A stretch of DNA of 10,447 nt, from assembly GCA_003132645.1 (NCBI GenBank), contig PKYM01000220.1, forward strand, positions 9,820 to 20,266. The letters run 5' to 3'. This document shows, in pieces, positions 1 to 6,223 of the stretch. The notes under the pieces are model-generated. The model was not told where the DNA came from. It saw only the letters and a list, made by a program, of their open reading frames with translations, and made no database searches. The stretch comes from Actinomycetota bacterium. Lineage in GTDB: Bacteria > Actinomycetota > Thermoleophilia > UBA2241. Both the position numbers and the translations under genes were made by a program. Numbering within the stretch: position 1 is the stretch's first letter; each line of letters starts with the position of its first letter.

Positions 1-1288
1 TCTTCTCGTCGAATGCCCTCATCGTCTCGTCGATGCGGCGCCGCAGCCAGGTCTCGTCGATCTCGGAGGCGTAGACGAACGCGACTTCGTTCTCGTGGGT
101 CCAGTCCGTACCGTCGTCCGGCCCGCCGAGTCGCGCGAACAACTTCGAACCCGGCAGCGGATAGGGGACGTTGAAGGAGATCTCGTCGAGGGGCAGCGTC
201 AGAGCCAGCCTGAAGGTCTCCTCGATCGACGAAATGGTCTCACCCGGGTAGCCCACGATGAAGAAACCGGCCACCTCGATGCCCCCCTCACGGTACAGAT
301 GGACGGCGCGGATGCCATCCTCGAGGGTGACCTGCTTGTTCATGAGCGCGAGCGTAGCCTGGCTGCCCGACTCCAGTCCCAGGTAGACCCTTCGGCAGCC
401 GGCCTCTCTCATCAGCCGAATCGTGCGCGCGTCGATGCGGTCCGCCCGAGAGAGACAGCTCCAGGTCATCTTGCGGTCGGCCATGCGTCGGCAGAACTCC
501 TCGAGATAGGGCTGGTTCAAGGTGAACGTGTCGTCGGCGATCCACAGGCCGTCGTAACCCAAGGCGCCTAGCTGCTCGATCTCTGTGAAGACGGCGTCGA
601 GATTGCGACGGCGCACCACGTTGCCGAAGATCGGCTTCGAGCAGAAGTCGCAGCCGAAGGGGCAGCCGAGCGTCACAATGATGGAGGTCACCTTCGAGCC
701 CGTGGCTTGGAACCACGCGTTCTGATAGGCGGCATGATCGAAGTCGCTGCGGTCGGGCGGCGGAAACGACGCAAGCTCAGCCGCACCGTAATGGGTGGTC
801 GGATTATCGATCTTCAGGCCGTGGTTGGGGACGAACAGGCCGTCGTAGACACCGAGGGGCAGCTCTCCCATCGTCAGGGCGGAAGCGCCCTTTGCGAGGT
901 AGTCGAGGCAAAAGCGCGGGAAGCTCAGGTCGGCTTCTCCGCGAAACACGACGTCGAAGTCGGCTGCGTAGCGCTTCGGAAACACGGTGGGCATGGGACC
1001 GCCGGCGACCAGCAGGCTGTGCGGCAGGCCTGCTTTGACCATCTCGGCGACGGCGAACGTGTTGTGGGTCAGGCTGACCATCGAGGAGATCCCGACAATG
1101 TCGGGCCGGTACGAGCCCAGGTCGTTGCGCAGCTCCTCGAGGGTGCCGAATGTACAGTCGAACACCCTGGTCTCGACCCCGAGCCGGCGCAACTGGCCGG
1201 CCAGCGTGGCCACCCCGAGCGGCGGGAAGAGCAGCTCGGTCGCCGCTCTCGTTCGGAAATAGGGAAAAACCAACGCTACCCTGGGCAT
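1..1288 (-). CDS. B12-binding-domain radical SAM protein (C-terminus beyond the window edge)
   Basis: The reading frame is open from ATG at 1288 to the left edge (429 residues, no stop), so the gene is cut at its 3' end. A GAGGG Shine-Dalgarno lies just upstream (RC of 1292-1300). Residues 1-130 look like the Rossmann-type cobalamin-binding domain of class B radical SAM methyltransferase-like enzymes, starting MPRVALVFPYF, with a GGPMPT loop at 96-101. The radical SAM core follows: the Fe-S motif CPFGCDFC gives C209, C213 and C216, and GLESG at 304-308 fits the SAM-contacting ESG strand. A SKPIFGN segment follows the last cysteine. By family knowledge, such enzymes bind a 4Fe-4S cluster, SAM and often cobalamin, and methylate or rearrange unactivated carbons in natural products, lipids or tetrapyrroles. 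The substrate cannot be inferred. The gene is divergent from a second enzyme of the same architecture at 1455. Confidence 0.9.
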   Translation of the reverse strand, partial: MPRVALVFPYFRTRAATELLFPPLGVATLAGQLRRLGVETRVFDCTFGTLEELRNDLGSYRPDIVGISSMVSLTHNTFAVAEMVKAGLPHSLLVAGGPMPTVFPKRYAADFDVVFRGEADLSFPRFCLDYLAKGASALTMGELPLGVYDGLFVPNHGLKIDNPTTHYGAAELASFPPPDRSDFDHAAYQNAWFQATGSKVTSIIVTLGCPFGCDFCSKPIFGNVVRRRNLDAVFTEIEQLGALGYDGLWIADDTFTLNQPYLEEFCRRMADRKMTWSCLSRADRIDARTIRLMREAGCRRVYLGLESGSQATLALMNKQVTLEDGIRAVHLYREGGIEVAGFFIVGYPGETISSIEETFRLALTLPLDEISFNVPYPLPGSKLFARLGGPDDGTDWTHENEVAFVYASEIDETWLRRRIDETMRAFDEK

Positions 1289-1454
1289 ACCGTCCCTCAG
1301 TGCCAACGACCCCCCGTGTAGCGCCGTTCTACCCATGATAGGCCAGCAGGACTCGTGTAGAAGAAGTTGCTGCCAACGCATAGCTGCGAGCAGGCGCCTG
1401 TGTAGACTGCGAGACTACAGTAGAAACCACGGATTAAGGGGGGTGGGTTCCGCA
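1289..1454. promoter_or_regulatory. Divergent intergenic region of two radical SAM genes, with repeated GTGTAG motifs
   Basis: This 166-bp region must hold the promoters of both flanking genes. GTGTAG occurs three times on the plus strand, at 1316-1321, 1355-1360 and 1400-1405. The first is part of GTAG-N7-CTAC (1318-1332) and the third of TGTAG-N9-CTACA (1401-1419). TGCCAACG also occurs twice (1301-1308 and 1371-1378). TACAGT at 1416-1421 or TAGACT at 1403-1408 could be a -10 box for the rightward gene, and TATCAT (RC of 1335-1340) for the leftward gene. I see no convincing -35 for any of them. The dyads could be operator half-sites; this is inference only. Confidence 0.45.
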
Positions 1455-2933
1455 GTGAAGCGATCGCGCAGCGAGGTCCTGCTGGTCTTCCCGGGCAGAT
1501 ACCGGGCGCCCGATCCGCAGGTGCCGCTGCAGCTGCTGCACGTGGCGAGCACCCTGCGGCAGGCGGGCTACAAACCGCGCATCGTCGACCTGAGGCTGCA
1601 GGACTACCGCAGCCTCGACATCGGCGAGCCCCTGTTCGTCGGACTGACCTGCATGAGCGGGCCGCAGATCCGCTACGGCCTGGAGTTCGCACGAAAGATG
1701 CGCGCCGAGCACCCGCGCGTGCCGCTCGTCTGGGGTGGCATACACCCCACGTTGCTGCCCGAACAGGCCGCCGCCCACGAGTGTGTCGATGTAGTGGTCC
1801 GCGGCGAGAGCGAGTTGATCGTCGCCGCCCTGGCCGACAGGCTGGCCGCGGGCGACCCGCTGGGCGGCCGCGAAGACGAGCCGCTCGACGCCGTCAGGGG
1901 CGTGACCTACGCAGATGAAGGAGCAATCACGAGCACGCCCGACGGCGGGCTCATCGACCTCGACACGATCCCCGTGGAGCTGCCCTACGACCTGCTCCAC
2001 CTCGACAAGTACGCCACGCTGCAGGCGGGGCGCGTGCACATGCAGACCAGCCGCGGCTGCCCTCACCGCTGCGGTTTTTGCTACAACACCGACTTCAACG
2101 GGCGCAAGTGGCGCGGCAAGAGCCCAGCGCGCGTCGTCGACGAGATGGAGGCGCTTCTCAGGCGCTTTCCGCACGTGAAGATCATCGATCCCGTCGACGA
2201 CAACTTCTTCGTCGATCGCAAACGCGCCGAAGCCATCTGCAACGAGATCCTGAGCCGCGGTATCAAGGTCGCCTGGCGGGCCAACTGCCGCTTCGACTAC
2301 CTCGCCAAGTACGACCGCGACTTTGTTCGGCTGCTCGAACGGGCCGGCTGCATGGAACTCGACTTCGGCGGCGAGAGCGGCTCGGTGGCCATGCAGGACT
2401 TCGTCTGCAAGGACATCAGCGCCGAAGAGATGCTGACCTCGGTGGCGCACCTCCACGAGTGGGCGCCTTCGATCGACCCCTTCGTTTCGTGGCTCTCCGG
2501 CCTGCCGGGCGAGACCTACCACGACATGACCCAGACCTTCGACCTGATGGACGCCATGGGCCGCGCCAACCCGCGCACACAGCACTACGGCATCTTCCTG
2601 TACACGCCGTTTCCCAGCCCCCTGCTCGAGTCGCTGCCGCCTGAGTTCCGGCCGCCGCAGTCGCTCGACGAGTGGGGCGAGATCGAGGTCTTCCATTTCG
2701 AGCCGCCCTGGCACACCCGGCAGTACGTCGAGAAGCTGCGCACCATCTCGGCGGTGACGCGCTACGCCTTCTATCCGGAGTCGCGCATCGACGAGCACGG
2801 CCCCGCCTTCCGCGCCGGCTACCGCCTGATGAACCGCGCGGCGCGCTACCGCTGGGAGCACAGATACTTCGGCTTCCCCGTCGAGCTGCGGCTCGCCAAC
2901 GAGGTGGCAAAGAGGATGCGCGGGTTCCTGTGA
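1455..2933 (+). CDS. B12-binding-domain radical SAM protein, complete
   Basis: The protein is 492 aa from GTG at 1455. The frame is open back to 1335, but homology-like sequence begins at residue 8 (VLLVFPGRYRAP) and a G-rich Shine-Dalgarno candidate (GGTGGG, 1441-1446) sits 8 bases upstream, so I prefer this start; GTG at 1443 is the alternative. Residues 1-140 form a B12-binding-type domain with WGGIHPT at 93-99 and VVRGESE after it. The radical SAM motif CPHRCGFC gives C202, C206 and C209, followed by YNTDFNGRKWRGKSP, a pattern common in BchE-like (magnesium-protoporphyrin ester cyclase-like) relatives. GGESG lies at 305-309 and GLPGET follows later in the barrel. The C-terminal 100 residues are a helical domain rich in aromatic and basic residues. 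The enzyme likely uses SAM and cobalamin; its substrate is unknown. It has the same architecture as the divergent gene at 1-1288 and is not a close copy of it. Confidence 0.9.
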   Translation: MKRSRSEVLLVFPGRYRAPDPQVPLQLLHVASTLRQAGYKPRIVDLRLQDYRSLDIGEPLFVGLTCMSGPQIRYGLEFARKMRAEHPRVPLVWGGIHPTLLPEQAAAHECVDVVVRGESELIVAALADRLAAGDPLGGREDEPLDAVRGVTYADEGAITSTPDGGLIDLDTIPVELPYDLLHLDKYATLQAGRVHMQTSRGCPHRCGFCYNTDFNGRKWRGKSPARVVDEMEALLRRFPHVKIIDPVDDNFFVDRKRAEAICNEILSRGIKVAWRANCRFDYLAKYDRDFVRLLERAGCMELDFGGESGSVAMQDFVCKDISAEEMLTSVAHLHEWAPSIDPFVSWLSGLPGETYHDMTQTFDLMDAMGRANPRTQHYGIFLYTPFPSPLLESLPPEFRPPQSLDEWGEIEVFHFEPPWHTRQYVEKLRTISAVTRYAFYPESRIDEHGPAFRAGYRLMNRAARYRWEHRYFGFPVELRLANEVAKRMRGFL

Positions 2934-2951
2934 GGGCGTAGGCGCAGGGCG

Positions 2952-2965
2952 GCTCCGAGCGGAGC
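2952..2965 (+). terminator. Short hairpin after the radical SAM gene (weak terminator candidate)
   Basis: GCTCC (2952-2956) pairs with GGAGC (2961-2965) around a 4-base loop, 19 bases after the stop codon. There is no T-run after it, so an intrinsic terminator is only possible, not shown. The rest of the 92-bp gap before the next gene holds nothing else I can recognise. Confidence 0.2.
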
Positions 2966-3011
2966 GGACTCCGGGCCCCACGGCGACGACTCGCCTGGCG
3001 TACGCCTTATC

Positions 3012-3019
3012 GAGGGGAG
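3012..3019 (+). promoter_or_regulatory. Ribosome binding site that fixes the start of the frameshifted DUF2207-like gene
   Basis: GAGGGGAG lies 6 bases before ATG at 3026. This strong Shine-Dalgarno favours the frame that begins MWNRLRGW and continues as a transmembrane helix. It therefore supports the view that the short upstream frame is the true N-terminus of the split gene rather than chance. Confidence 0.65.
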
Positions 3020-3025
3020 CGCGAC

Positions 3026-3743
3026 ATGTGGAATCGACTACGGGGCTGGAGGACCGCGTCGCGAGTTCCGCTGAGCGTCTACTTGAGCGGCGCCTTCATC
3101 CTGGTCATCGGCCTCGTCTTCGTCGTCGGCTGGGCGGGACACGGTTCTCTCGGGGGGAGATGAAGTCGACAAGAAGGGCTTCCTCGAGCAGAGCGGCCAG
3201 AAGGCACAACTGCAGACGCTCTTCTGCGGGATCGCCTTGCTGGCTCTGTCGGTCATCCTCGGCGTCGTGACCAGGACGTGGGCGGCGCCGGGTGTCGGCG
3301 GCGCCGTGGGCCTGTTCATGATCGTCACCTGCAACGCCATGAAACGCCGCACTCCCGCCGCCGCCGCCCTCCACGCCAAATATCAAGGGCTCTACAATTA
3401 CATGAGGGACTTCGGCCGGCTGCAGGAAAAACCGCCCGAGGCCGTCGTGCTGTGGGAGTCCTACCTCGTGCTGGCCGTCGTGTTCGGCATCGCCCACAAG
3501 GTCGCCGACCAGATGGGCGTGCGCGTGCCCGAGGTCCTTGCCGACCCCGCCTTCCACGGGACCTACGGCTGGGCGTTCGCGGCATCAGGACAGTTCTCCG
3601 GCCACAGCTTCACCACTTTCAGCTCCGGGTTCGGCGCGGCCGTCGCCGCCGGCACACCCAGTTCATCGGGTGGCGGCGGCTTGAGCGGTGGCGGCGGCTT
3701 CAGCGGCGGCGGCGGAGGGGGCGGAGGAGGAGGCGCGTTCTAG
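3026..3743 (+). pseudogene. DUF2207-like membrane protein, split by a frameshift at a G6 run
   Basis: The frame starting at ATG 3026 encodes a basic N-terminus and a membrane helix (about residues 17-37), then stops at TGA 3161-3163. The remainder lies in another frame that runs, with no good start of its own, to TAG 3741-3743. Removing one G from the run 3152-3157 joins them as ...GSLGG-DEVDKKGFLEQ..., a 238-residue protein. It would have a second hydrophobic hairpin at about 65-105, a soluble segment with YQGLYNYMRDFGRL and LWESYLVLAVVFGIAHK (about 119-158), and a glycine-rich tail ending GGGGAF. The last two are hallmarks of the C-terminal half of DUF2207 membrane proteins, which are usually over 500 aa with an extracytoplasmic N-terminal domain that is missing here. 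The function of the family is unknown. The shift may be a true mutation, a phase-variable tract or a sequencing error. Confidence 0.7.
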
Positions 3744-3754
3744 GGGGGCGTCGT

Positions 3755-3784
3755 CGCGGTCCTGTCCTCCGGCTCCAAACCGCG
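3755..3784. terminator. Weak hairpin between convergent genes
   Basis: CGCGGT (3755-3760) pairs with ACCGCG (3779-3784) around an 18-base loop in the 49-bp gap between the convergent DUF2207-like and MFS genes. The location suits a shared terminator, but the loop is long and no T-run is present on either strand. Confidence 0.2.
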
Positions 3785-3792
3785 GGGCAGTC

Positions 3793-5046
3793 CTACAGGG
3801 GTAGCGCAGACTCAGGAGATCGATCTGGCTCCTGCGGCCCCCGCAACCGCCATACGTCCTTCACGAACAGGACCCACACAGAGAAGACCACGCCGCAGCC
3901 GGCCGAGAACCACAACGTCTCGGTCACACCAAACGCCTGGGCGAACGGCCCGGCGATCACGAGCCCGATCGGCCAGAGGCCGCCGGCGGTCATCCAGTCC
4001 CAACTGCTCACCCGGGCCATCGACTCATAGGCGATGTGGCGCTGCAGAGTGGTGTCCCAGATCGCCGAGAACACACCGATGGCGATGCCGCGCACAAACC
4101 AGACCGCGAGCAGGTCGGCGGGCGAGAACCGCAGGGCGAGCGCGATCATGGGGGCCGCGGCGGTCGTGCCGCAGAGCGTCACTGTGACCATGGGTCGCAG
4201 CGGCCGATAGTAGAGAGCCACGACGCCGCCGACCAGCATGCCGAGGCTGAAGAGTCCGACCATGAAACCCCACAGAGCGGGACTCTGGTGGCGCGCGGTG
4301 ATAGCCAGGGGGCCGAGCACCTGCAGCGGTGCGATCGTCACGAACAGCACGAGCATGGCACGCAGCATCATGACCCACAGCCAGGTGCGCGAGGAGACCT
4401 CGCGCCAGCCGTCGCGCAGCTCAGCGAGGAAGGTCGTCTGTGCCACCGTGCGCGCCAGAACCGGCACACGCAGGGTCAGCAAGTAGGCGGCGCTCACCAG
4501 GAAGGTGACGGCGTCGAGGCCAAGCGTGCCGCCGGCCCCGATGAGCGCGACCAGGATGCCGGAGACAGCAGGCCCGACGAACCAGCCGAAGCCGTCGGCG
4601 ACGCCCCGCATGGCGTTGGCCTCTTGCAGGCGGTCGCGCGGCACGATCTGCTGGATCAGCGCCGTGTAGGCCGGAAAGAAGAAGGCGTCGCCGCAGCCAT
4701 AGACAAAGCCGAGCAGAGCCAGACTCCAGACCTGGGCGTGGTGGCTGAGCAGCAGGGCGGCGATCACGGCCATCGTGACGAAGCGAATGAGGTCGGAGGC
4801 GATCATCACCCACTCGCGGCGCAGGCGGTCGGCCCAGACCCCGCCGATCAGGGTGAACAGGACCATCGGCACGGCGAAAGCGGCCAGCACGATGCCCACG
4901 TCGATGCCCGAGTTCCTGAGGTCGAGCACCCCGAAGGTGAGCGCCACCGGAAACAGACCGTCGCCGACCAGCGACACCGCCTGCCCGATGAAGAGGTTGC
5001 GGAAGTTGCGCAGGCGCAGGACGTCGATGCGGGCCGGCAACCTCAC
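3793..5046 (-). CDS. MFS transporter (drug/siderophore-exporter-like)
   Basis: The 417-aa protein starts at GTG 5046 with GAGGCG about 8 bases upstream. It has the usual length for a 12-helix major facilitator and about a dozen hydrophobic segments across its length. The N-terminus LRNFRNLFIGQAVSLVGDGL is typical of the MFS_3/EntS-like group of proton-driven exporters. The family's motif A lies between helices 2 and 3 as GGVWADRLRR (68-77), with the conserved aspartate at 73. A second signature-like stretch, GDAFFFPAYTALIQQIVPRDRLQEANA, is seen after helix 4. It should act in the cytoplasmic membrane, exporting a small compound. The substrate is unknown and no biosynthetic genes for one adjoin it. 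It is convergent with the gene ending at 3743 and divergent from the hydrolase at 5504. Confidence 0.9.
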   Translation of the reverse strand: MRLPARIDVLRLRNFRNLFIGQAVSLVGDGLFPVALTFGVLDLRNSGIDVGIVLAAFAVPMVLFTLIGGVWADRLRREWVMIASDLIRFVTMAVIAALLLSHHAQVWSLALLGFVYGCGDAFFFPAYTALIQQIVPRDRLQEANAMRGVADGFGWFVGPAVSGILVALIGAGGTLGLDAVTFLVSAAYLLTLRVPVLARTVAQTTFLAELRDGWREVSSRTWLWVMMLRAMLVLFVTIAPLQVLGPLAITARHQSPALWGFMVGLFSLGMLVGGVVALYYRPLRPMVTVTLCGTTAAAPMIALALRFSPADLLAVWFVRGIAIGVFSAIWDTTLQRHIAYESMARVSSWDWMTAGGLWPIGLVIAGPFAQAFGVTETLWFSAGCGVVFSVWVLFVKDVWRLRGPQEPDRSPESALPL

Positions 5047-5144
5047 GTCAGCCGCGCCTCACGCGACGACGGGGACAGCCCGCGCGCCGCCGACGGCCCA
5101 CCGACAAAGCGCCCCCGCGACGCTGTGTGGCGTCCGGGGGCATG

Positions 5145-5180
5145 GCATGCAGTGGCGAGGCCGCATGCAGGCACATGATA
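5145..5180 (-). promoter_or_regulatory. Possible promoter and operator of the MFS gene: GCATGCAG direct repeat beside TATCAT
   Basis: GCATGCAG occurs at 5145-5152 and again at 5163-5170, 18 bases apart start to start (roughly two helical turns); each copy holds the palindrome GCATGC. On the minus strand TATCAT (RC of 5175-5180) could be a -10 box, which would place transcription start over the repeats, about 120 bases ahead of the MFS start codon. No good -35 is visible. This is an inference from position and repetition only. Confidence 0.25.
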
Positions 5181-5294
5181 CCCCGTCGCGCCATGACAGA
5201 CCGCCGACCGCGCGCCGGATAGCGTGCCCCCGCTCCCCCCAGAATCGCGATCAGCCATCCGTTCACTCTAACTCATCGGTCGGCCGCCCCAGGT

Positions 5295-5332
5295 ACGAAG
5301 TGCTTCGTTGCGCCCGGGCCAACTGCTAGGCT
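5295..5332 (+). promoter_or_regulatory. Palindrome and possible -10 box ahead of the nicotinamidase-like gene
   Basis: ACGAAG-TG-CTTCGT (5295-5308) is a perfect 6-bp inverted repeat. TAGGCT at 5327-5332 fits the TAnnnT -10 pattern common in high-GC Gram-positives. A 17-base spacer would place the -35 at TTCGTT (5304-5309), which is poor and overlaps the palindrome, as expected if an activator or repressor bound there. If this promoter is real, the leader before GTG 5504 is about 165 bases long. Confidence 0.25.
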
Positions 5333-5359
5333 TGCGGGAGGTCAGCCACCGCCGAGCGC

Positions 5360-5380
5360 GGCGGCCAAGCGAAGGCCGCC
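5360..5380 (+). other. Leader hairpin 1 (7-bp stem)
   Basis: GGCGGCC (5360-5366) pairs with GGCCGCC (5374-5380) around a 7-base loop. It lies in the putative untranslated leader of the gene at 5504, just before a larger hairpin at 5396-5429. It could also be a chance product of high GC. Confidence 0.35.
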
Positions 5381-5395
5381 GGGAAGGCGAGAATG

Positions 5396-5429
5396 AGAGG
5401 CGCGGGCCGCGAACGCGGCCCGCGCCTCT
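5396..5429 (+). other. Leader hairpin 2: perfect 16-bp inverted repeat
   Basis: AGAGGCGCGGGCCGCG (5396-5411) and its exact complement (5414-5429) are separated by only two bases, AA. As RNA this gives a stem of about 15 bp with a GAAC-like tetraloop. It is followed by TTGATGCG, not a T-run, so it is a poor intrinsic terminator as drawn. It lies 74 bases ahead of the GTG start at 5504 and on its upstream side there is no rightward gene to terminate. Possible roles are an attenuator or RNA-stabilising element in the hydrolase leader, or a transcriptional insulator between the divergent genes. The rest of the 457-bp gap 5047-5503 shows no convincing gene. Confidence 0.55.
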
Positions 5430-5492
5430 TGATGCGTTTGCGATGGACGTTCCCCGGCAAGGCCATTCTCACATCGCGGATCCGAGAAGCCT

Positions 5493-5497
5493 GGAGG
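5493..5497 (+). promoter_or_regulatory. Ribosome binding site that fixes the hydrolase start
   Basis: GGAGG sits 6 bases before GTG 5504. It places the start exactly where the conserved fold begins (VKALIIIDM), and so rejects the in-frame ATG codons further upstream, such as 5393, which would run through the large hairpin. Confidence 0.75.
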
Positions 5498-5503
5498 TCT
5501 CCC

Positions 5504-6067
5504 GTGAAAGCCCTGATCATCATCGACATGCTCGACGATTTCGTCGGCGGCGCCCTCGCCAACCCGCACGCCCAGGCCATGGTAGCGCCGCTCAAGCGGC
5601 TGCTCGACCATGCCCGGCGCGAGGACTGGGTGGTAGTGTTTTCCAATGACGCCCATGAGCCCGACGACCCCGAACTCGCCGTGTGGGGCGAGCACGCCAT
5701 GGCGGGGACCCCGGGCGCGCAGGTCATCGCCGAGCTCACGCCGCGGCCCGGCGAGCGCGAGATCGTGTCGGCCAAGCGCGCCTACGGCGCCTTCGACGGC
5801 ACGGGGTTGGACGAACAGCTGCGCGCGCTGGGCGTCGACGAGGTCGTGCTGACGGGTCAGCACACCCACATCTGCGTGCGCCACTCCGCCTACGGCGCGC
5901 TGATCCGTCACTACCGCATCTCGGTCCCACGTGACGCGGTCTGCACATTCGAGGGCGTCGACGAAGACGACGCGCTCGACTACCTGCGTGACACCTACGC
6001 GGCGCGCATCACGACGATCGACGAACTGATCGGCGCGGAGGCGGCGGCTCGCGGCGCGGCCACCTGA
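5504..6067 (+). CDS. Isochorismatase-family cysteine hydrolase, nicotinamidase-like
   Basis: The 187-aa protein has the length of nicotinamidase/pyrazinamidase (PncA, about 180-190 aa). The catalytic triad of the family is present: D8 in IIIDMLDDF, K91 in AKRAYGAF and C124 in TGQHTHICV. The metal-binding residues typical of nicotinamidases also appear: D49 and H51 in SNDAHEPDD, and H64 in WGEHAMAGTPGA. This makes hydrolysis of an amide such as nicotinamide (to nicotinate, in NAD salvage) the best guess, over a metal-free isochorismatase. The substrate is not proven, because many relatives act on other amides. It is cytoplasmic, with no signal peptide. It stands alone behind a structured leader, divergent from the MFS gene; the next gene, a secreted protein, starts 156 bases downstream and seems unrelated. 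Confidence 0.88.
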   Translation: MKALIIIDMLDDFVGGALANPHAQAMVAPLKRLLDHARREDWVVVFSNDAHEPDDPELAVWGEHAMAGTPGAQVIAELTPRPGEREIVSAKRAYGAFDGTGLDEQLRALGVDEVVLTGQHTHICVRHSAYGALIRHYRISVPRDAVCTFEGVDEDDALDYLRDTYAARITTIDELIGAEAAARGAAT

Positions 6068-6070
6068 CGG

Positions 6071-6108
6071 TCGGACAGGCCGCAGACCATCGGACAGGCC
6101 CGCAGCCG
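6071..6108. repeat. Imperfect 19-bp tandem duplication
   Basis: TCGGACAGGCCGCAGACCA (6071-6089) is followed directly by a near-copy beginning TCGGACAGGCCCGCAGCC (6090-6107). A third, more decayed GTCGGGCGAGG follows. It lies right after the stop codon of the hydrolase gene. No coding or terminator role is apparent. The rest of the 156-bp gap holds TATACG (6144) and TTGACG (6178-6183), which could be promoter parts but do not pair convincingly. Confidence 0.5.
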
Positions 6109-6211
6109 GTCGGGCGAGGGTGGCCGGCTTCTTACATGGTCAGTATACGTGGAGCCCGAGACGGTCGAGAGGTATGGTTGACGGGCAGCAGCCGTCCGGT
6201 CAGACACACCC

Positions 6212-6221
6212 AAGGGGGGAG
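6212..6221 (+). promoter_or_regulatory. Extended Shine-Dalgarno of the secreted EEP gene
   Basis: AAGGGGGGAG directly precedes GTC-ATG at 6224. Nearly the same sequence (AGGGGGGAG-CC-ATG) precedes the convergent Tat hydrolase, which supports both chosen starts. Confidence 0.6.
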
Positions 6222-6223
6222 TC

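Noticed and set aside
288..716. A 142-codon frame on the minus strand within the left radical SAM gene
   Set aside because: It is out of frame with the 1288-to-1 frame, which holds the CxxxCxxC motif and continues uninterrupted to the edge.
1335..1454. Upstream in-frame extension of the right radical SAM gene
   Set aside because: The 40 extra residues do not resemble the family, and they would overlay the repeated regulatory motifs.
1434..2981. A 515-codon open frame on the minus strand opposite the radical SAM gene
   Set aside because: It mirrors the codon periodicity of a GC-rich gene and has no recognisable domain, while the plus frame has a full set of radical SAM motifs.
3660..3740. 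GGC-rich tract taken as a possible repeat array
   Set aside because: It encodes the glycine-rich tail expected of DUF2207-like proteins, so it is coding low complexity and not a separate repeat element.
4036..5178. A 380-codon open frame on the plus strand opposite the MFS gene
   Set aside because: It is a very hydrophilic Glu/His/Arg-rich antisense product; the minus frame is a clear membrane transporter.
5043..5258. A 71-codon minus-strand frame between the MFS gene and the hydrolase
   Set aside because: It has no recognisable fold, overlaps the probable MFS promoter and leader, and has no good ribosome binding site.
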